Positions 61,294-64,000 of a stretch of 64,000 nucleotides of DNA are shown here, one piece after another. How positions within the stretch are numbered: the first letter of the stretch is position 1; every line of letters begins with the position of its first letter. The notes below the pieces were generated by a model. It was not told the DNA's origin. It worked only from the letters and a program-made list of their open reading frames with translations, and ran no database searches. Source of the stretch: Streptomyces violaceusniger Tu 4113 (lineage in GTDB: Bacteria > Actinomycetota > Actinomycetes > Streptomycetales > Streptomycetaceae); assembly GCF_000147815.2 (NCBI RefSeq), contig NC_015957.1, positions 8,432,001 to 8,496,000 of the forward strand, read 5' to 3'. A program made the translations under genes and the position numbers.

Positions 61294-62567
61294 GTGCCAT
61301 TCGTGGCGTGGTACGGCCGGCACACTCCGCCGTCGTAGTCGGTCGCGATCTCCAGTACCTCGCGCCCGTCGGACGAGGGCAGCAGGCTGGAGCTGTAGTT
61401 GGGGCAGGAGTCGAGCTTGTCGGATTTCACGGTGACGGGGGCCGGGATCTCGCGCCAGGCGCCGTCGCCGCCCTTGCTGTTGGTCCAGATCGTGCGGCCG
61501 CTGCCCTCGGCCCTGCTGCCGTCCGCGTTGTACATCGCCTGTCCGATCAGCAGCAGCTTGCCCTGCGGATTCCCCGCCTCCGGTGCCCAGGCCAGGTTCG
61601 GCGCGTGCTTGAAGTACTTGCCGTCGGCCGTCTCGGGCCGGATGCCGAGGTTGGTGGGGTCGCCCCAGTCCCATCCGTCGGGAGAGGTGCGGTAGTGCAC
61701 GACGCAGGAGAACTTGGGGTCCTGGGAGCAGATCTCGTACGTCATGACGTACGTGCCGGTCGGCAGCTTCCGTACGACCGCCATCCCGGGGCGGTCGGAG
61801 GCCGGGGTGCCGGCGACGGTGTCGTGGAGGCCGCTCCATGAAACGCCGTCCCGCGAGCGTACGGCGACGAGCTTCTGGCTGTGGCGCGGATCGGTCTCGT
61901 CGGAGTAGTGGCAGACCAGGTTCCCCTCCGCGTCGATGGAGAACTCCGGCTCCCACAGCCCCTTGGTGTCCTCGGCGGTCGCGACCGTGGACAGATGGGA
62001 CCACTTCCGGCCCACGTCGGTGCTCTTGAACACCTCGATCGTCATCCGGCGGCCGGGCGCGTCCTGGCCGAAGGAGGCGGCCCACAGCAGCGTGCCGGCC
62101 GGCATGTCGCCGACCTGTTGCGGCAGCTCGTAGAGGGTCGCGCAGCACAGCCCCCGGCCGGCGGCGGACTTGGGGTCGGTCACGGTGCCCACCTGACTGA
62201 AGCCGGCTCCGCCGTCGGTGCTCTCCTGGACGGCGCCGATGCCGTTGCCGCCGTCGTGGACGACGGTCGAGGCGAGCACGCGTCCGTTGTCCTCGCCGCT
62301 GTGCTGCAAGCGGATCGCCCGGGGGTAGAGGGCCCCGCCGTCGCGCAGCGGAGTGGGGGCGGTCTTGCGCAAGGACTCCGCGTCGCCCGCCCCGCTCTTC
62401 GCGGAGGCGTCGGGGGAGCCGCTGTCCGAGGACGCGGCCTTGGTGTCACCGCTGGAGTCACCGTCCTGGCAGGCGCTCAGCCCGAACGCGGCGACGGCGG
62501 CCACCGCGACGGCGGCGACTTTACGAGCGTGATGACGTGCGGTGCGAGGTGCGGTGCGGTGGGACAT
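61290..62567 (-). CDS. BNR/sialidase-like secreted lipoprotein
   Basis: The 425-residue protein has a signal with lipobox AFGLSAC followed by a Ser/Asp linker, then an about 340-residue beta-propeller with Asp-box-like turns: STDGGAGFSQVG, STDVGRKWSHLS, SRDGVSWSGLHD, TSPDGWDWGD and NSKGGDGAWRE. EFSIDAEGNLVCHYSDETDP and TYVMTYEICSQDPKFSC supply typical sialidase-superfamily strands. It could be a glycoside hydrolase (exo-sialidase or arabinanase-like) or a sugar-binding protein. The sialidase Arg triad cannot be assigned with confidence. It is anchored outside the membrane. Confidence 0.8.
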   Translation of the reverse strand: MSHRTAPRTARHHARKVAAVAVAAVAAFGLSACQDGDSSGDTKAASSDSGSPDASAKSGAGDAESLRKTAPTPLRDGGALYPRAIRLQHSGEDNGRVLASTVVHDGGNGIGAVQESTDGGAGFSQVGTVTDPKSAAGRGLCCATLYELPQQVGDMPAGTLLWAASFGQDAPGRRMTIEVFKSTDVGRKWSHLSTVATAEDTKGLWEPEFSIDAEGNLVCHYSDETDPRHSQKLVAVRSRDGVSWSGLHDTVAGTPASDRPGMAVVRKLPTGTYVMTYEICSQDPKFSCVVHYRTSPDGWDWGDPTNLGIRPETADGKYFKHAPNLAWAPEAGNPQGKLLLIGQAMYNADGSRAEGSGRTIWTNSKGGDGAWREIPAPVTVKSDKLDSCPNYSSSLLPSSDGREVLEIATDYDGGVCRPYHATNGT

Positions 62568-62679
62568 GGGTCTCCCCCTCTTGTCAGCAGGTGGTCCCGC
62601 CCTTCGGGCCCTGTGACCACCATCCTCTCCGCCGTCGCTGATGATCCTCTGCTGATCGGCTAACGCCTCACTAACCCGC

Positions 62680-64000
62680 TCACACCAGCTCGGGCTGCGG
62701 TTCCGGTTGCAGCGCGGGTGCGGCCTTCGGTTCCCACAGCCTGGTGGTCCGTACGTAGCCGTGGATCACTGACCCCATGGCCAGCAGGAGAAGCGGTCCG
62801 AACAGCCACGGATGTCCGGCCATCTCCATCGGCAGAAAGCGATAGGACACCAGGAGCGCGGCGAAGACCGTCGTGCCGTGGGCGACCAGTTGGATCCCCG
62901 ACCGGTCCCAGCCGCGTGCGAGCGCGCGCAGCGCGGTCTCGATCGTGAGGGTGAACACCACGCCCGCGATGAGATCCACGCCGTAGTGGTAGCCGAATCC
63001 CAGCGTCGCGCCGAGCGTCGCGATCAGCCAGAACGTGCCGGCGAAGCGCAGCAGACGTGGGCCCTGGCGGGAATGGATGAAGATCGCGGTGGCCCAGGCC
63101 GTGTGCAGGCTGGGCATGCAGTTGCGCGGGGTGATCTCGTCGAAGGGCATCGGGTGCGGGGGGTTGATCGGTGGCAGGGTGTTCGGCCACATGTTGGCCA
63201 GCGCCCAGTGCCCGCCGTCGGCGCCGTAGGCGAAGACCGGCCCGACCACCGGGAAGATCATGTAGACGGCCGGCCCGACGAGGCCGATGACCAGGAAGGT
63301 GCGCACCAGATGGTGGCGCGGGAAGCGGCGCTCGGCCGCCACATGACGTAGCTGGTACATCGTGACGACGACCGCGGCCACGGCAAGCTGGATGTAGACG
63401 TAGTCGAGGACATGGGCGCCGATAGGGCCGGTGGCCTTGACGATCCGGCCGACCAGCCACGAAGGGTTGCCCAGCGCGTGATCGGCGGTGGCCACGTACT
63501 GGTCGAGCACCATCGGGCGGGTCCTGGACGTGATGAGCAGCCAGGTATCGCCCGTCTTACGGCCGGCCACCAGCACCAGGCCCAGCCCGACGCCCTTGAG
63601 CAGCAGGGCACGTTCCCGGCCGGTGCGGCGGGTGAGCGCGATGACCACACAGCCCAACATCACCCACAACGCGCCGTTGCCGAAGGGGTGGCCGTCGGTC
63701 ACCTTCGCGCCGACCGCCCACCGCACCAGGAAGAAGACGATGTCGATGCCGATCGCGGTGCCGACCGCGATGAACCGTTGCCGCCAGGTGAGCACCACCA
63801 TCATCAAGGCCATACCGGCGTACAACAGGAAGCCCGACTTGGGGGGCAATACCACCTCTTGCACCTGATTGGTGACCGGCCCCGGCAGACCGTAGCGGCG
63901 CGCGGTGATCTCCAGCGTGATGAAGAATCCGAGGGCCACCACACTCGCCGCGGCGTACAGCAGCACCCGTGGTCGACGCCACGTGGTGAACGCGGTACTG
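62680..64000 (-). CDS. PAP2-superfamily membrane phosphatase (N-terminus off the right edge)
   Basis: At least 440 residues are visible. The frame stays open to the window edge (TTWRRPRVLLYAAASVVALG), so the real start is probably outside, although a GTG at 63966 exists. About ten hydrophobic helices are present. The catalytic PAP2 pieces are NCMPSLHTAWATAIFIHSRQ (PSLH) and GFGYHYGVDLIAGVVFTL (H-x3-D). A VVGPVFAYGADGGH loop precedes them. This layout matches inositol-phosphoceramide-synthase/AUR1-like PAP2 proteins of actinomycetes, which move or hydrolyse phospho head groups on lipids. The C-terminal tail is PEPQPELV. Confidence 0.85.
   Translation of the reverse strand, partial: STAFTTWRRPRVLLYAAASVVALGFFITLEITARRYGLPGPVTNQVQEVVLPPKSGFLLYAGMALMMVVLTWRQRFIAVGTAIGIDIVFFLVRWAVGAKVTDGHPFGNGALWVMLGCVVIALTRRTGRERALLLKGVGLGLVLVAGRKTGDTWLLITSRTRPMVLDQYVATADHALGNPSWLVGRIVKATGPIGAHVLDYVYIQLAVAAVVVTMYQLRHVAAERRFPRHHLVRTFLVIGLVGPAVYMIFPVVGPVFAYGADGGHWALANMWPNTLPPINPPHPMPFDEITPRNCMPSLHTAWATAIFIHSRQGPRLLRFAGTFWLIATLGATLGFGYHYGVDLIAGVVFTLTIETALRALARGWDRSGIQLVAHGTTVFAALLVSYRFLPMEMAGHPWLFGPLLLLAMGSVIHGYVRTTRLWEPKAAPALQPEPQPELV

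Overview
The window is a stretch of a Streptomyces-type actinomycete chromosome. The evidence is very high G+C with strong third-position GC bias, many GTG starts, leaderless promoters, overlapping stop/start codons (ATGA, GTGA), rare TTA codons confined to regulators, and Streptomyces-lineage families. These include the RNase H/acid phosphatase fusion, an SCO2322-type secreted protein, a CYP157-like P450 and an actinobacterial bL37-like mini ribosomal protein. No tRNA, rRNA, complete transposon or phage was seen.

Layout. 0-3.4 kb: a citrate synthase/citryl-CoA lyase-like gene (cut by the left edge) coupled to a CaiB/BaiF CoA-transferase, divergent from an MHS-type transporter. 3.4-6.1 kb: several decayed gene ends, a bL37-like 25-residue gene, a degenerate CRISPR pair and the RNase P RNA (rnpB, minus strand). 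6.1-10.8 kb: housekeeping genes (YaaA, KDPG aldolase, RNase H/phosphatase, zinc-ribbon coiled coil, Nif3-like). 11-14.7 kb: an iron-siderophore binding lipoprotein with an iron box and a repeat-tailed protein. 18.4-26.2 kb: a DesK-type two-component pair, a methyltransferase, a cell-wall amidase, an F420-type oxidoreductase and a secreted Ca-binding repeat protein.

The most coherent theme is sterol catabolism. Hsd4B/ChsH3-like MaoC hydratase, Zn-alcohol dehydrogenase and SDR (15-18 kb), a KstR-like TetR regulator (30 kb), aldehyde dehydrogenase plus 3Fe-4S ferredoxin (31.5-33.2 kb), a metallo-beta-lactamase-fold hydrolase (33.5 kb), a FadA5-like thiolase and CYP125 (44-47 kb) are scattered over about 30 kb. 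Six 14-bp sites resembling the KstR operator (T-nn-AAC-nn-GTT-n-TA) lie in the promoter regions of these genes. One also lies before an uncharacterised glycosyltransferase / methyltransferase / alpha-alpha-barrel operon (26-29.6 kb). No steroid ring-opening genes are in the window.

At 36.9-44.2 kb a cobalamin riboswitch precedes a five-gene, translationally coupled operon. It encodes two secreted, membrane-anchored proteins (one an alpha/alpha barrel) and the T, A-A and S components of an ECF transporter, so it is probably a B12 or cobalt importer with extracellular receptors. Four of its five genes carry expanded tandem-repeat coding tails.

The right part (47-64 kb) is accessory: an SDR/LysR pair, an HD hydrolase, a Cu/Zn-SOD-like secreted protein, a GT87-PAP2 fusion, an AraC regulator beside a gene stub, an MhuD-like heme-degrading enzyme, GNATs (one duplicated as a fragment), an XRE/TPR regulator with two tiny divergent genes, an AKR/MmyB pair, a TetR-controlled Dabb/epimerase pair with visible operators, a BNR-type lipoprotein and a PAP2 membrane protein running off the right edge. 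A recurring local oddity is short tandem duplication at, or just past, stop codons.
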